A stretch of 5,374 bases of DNA, taken from assembly GCA_002371295.1 (NCBI GenBank), contig DFGZ01000247.1, positions 1 to 5,374 of the forward strand, given 5' to 3'. The DNA is from Oribacterium sp. UBA3737 (GTDB lineage Bacteria; Bacillota_A; Clostridia; Lachnospirales; Lachnospiraceae). The position numbers and the translations under genes were made by a program. The notes under the pieces are model-generated. The model searched no databases. It worked only from the letters and a program-made list of their open reading frames with translations, and had not been told where the DNA came from. This document shows, piece after piece, positions 5,121-5,374 of the stretch; position 1 is the stretch's first letter, and each line of letters starts with the position of its first letter.

Positions 5121-5374
5121 ATGAAATATGTTGTACTGGTCAGTCACGGTGAATTTGCTCCGGGGCTGAGGAGTGCGGCCTGCATGCTTGCCGGAGAAGA
5201 CAGGGAAGATCTTCTGGCAACAAGTCTTAAGGACGGCATGGGTGCAGATGAGTTTTGCGAGAACGTTAGAGAGATGCTCAAGGTAGTAAAGGAAGAAGAT
5301 GAGATCATACTTTTTGGTGATCTGATCGGCGGTTCACCACTTACCAATGCAGCCAATGTTATCTCTGAGCTGGG
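5121..5374 (+). CDS. PTS mannose-family EIIA component (partial, 3' end outside window)
   Basis: The first 84 codons are visible. This cytoplasmic domain takes phosphate from HPr and passes it to EIIB for uptake and phosphorylation of a mannose/fructose-class sugar. The sequence starts MKYVVLVSHGEFAPG, placing the phosphorylated His at residue 9, and shows FGDLIGGSPLTNAA with D67 and the GGSP signature (70-73), as in the EIIA-Man fold of ManX. Known domains are about 130-150 residues, so roughly 50 or more are missing. The strong ribosome site AGGGGAGG (5106-5113) is 7 bases from the ATG. Another ATG at 5117 is out of frame and soon stops. EIIB, EIIC and EIID genes are expected to follow beyond the window. 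The sugar may be mannose, fructose, an amino sugar or a glycated amino acid; the EIIA sequence cannot decide. Confidence 0.9.
   Translation, partial: MKYVVLVSHGEFAPGLRSAACMLAGEDREDLLATSLKDGMGADEFCENVREMLKVVKEEDEIILFGDLIGGSPLTNAANVISEL

Noticed and set aside
5144..5356. Minus-strand open frame within the EIIA gene
   Set aside because: It is antisense to a clear PTS EIIA coding sequence with intact active-site motifs, and it has no recognisable product.

Overview
The window looks like chromosome of a Gram-positive anaerobe of the Clostridia, most likely Lachnospiraceae. The grounds are moderate GC content, strong purine-rich ribosome binding sites, a rubredoxin-domain protein, a NarL-type two-component system tied to sugar-binding proteins, and a mannose-family PTS. 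The genus cannot be fixed from the sequence alone. All recognisable genes lie on the + strand.

Layout. Positions 1-103 hold the C-terminal end of a protein finishing in a rubredoxin domain. Positions 104-477 contain no convincing protein gene but are rich in RNA structure: a promoter-like pair (201-230), an 86-nt imperfect hairpin (240-325) and a second hairpin with a U run (336-385). Together they could be a roughly 150-nt small RNA. A separate promoter candidate follows at 400-444. Positions 478-4842 are a tightly packed four-gene operon: a membrane-anchored ribose-type sugar-binding protein, a six-TM HisKA_3 histidine kinase, a NarL/LuxR response regulator, and a second membrane-anchored solute-binding protein of the MalE-like family. 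Intergenic gaps are 1, 6 and about 5 bases. A strong intrinsic terminator (4854-4893) closes the operon. A 227-base regulatory region follows, with several dyads, a -10 element and a cre-like site. It leads to the start of a mannose-family PTS EIIA gene (5121 onward), cut by the window end.

How the parts may work together. There are two sugar-binding proteins but no ABC permease or ATPase here, and both proteins carry an uncleaved-looking N-terminal membrane helix instead of a lipobox. They therefore look like sensors rather than transport receptors. The set (binding protein, kinase, regulator, binding protein) immediately upstream of a mannose-family PTS closely resembles, from memory, the LevQRST four-component system of Streptococcus mutans, which controls the levDEFGX fructose/mannose PTS. 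The inferred model is that extracellular sugar is sensed by one or both anchored binding proteins, the signal passes through the kinase to the regulator, and the regulator activates the PTS promoter at about 4936-4990, with catabolite control through the cre-like site. The gene order here (Q-S-R-T by role) appears to differ from the streptococcal order.
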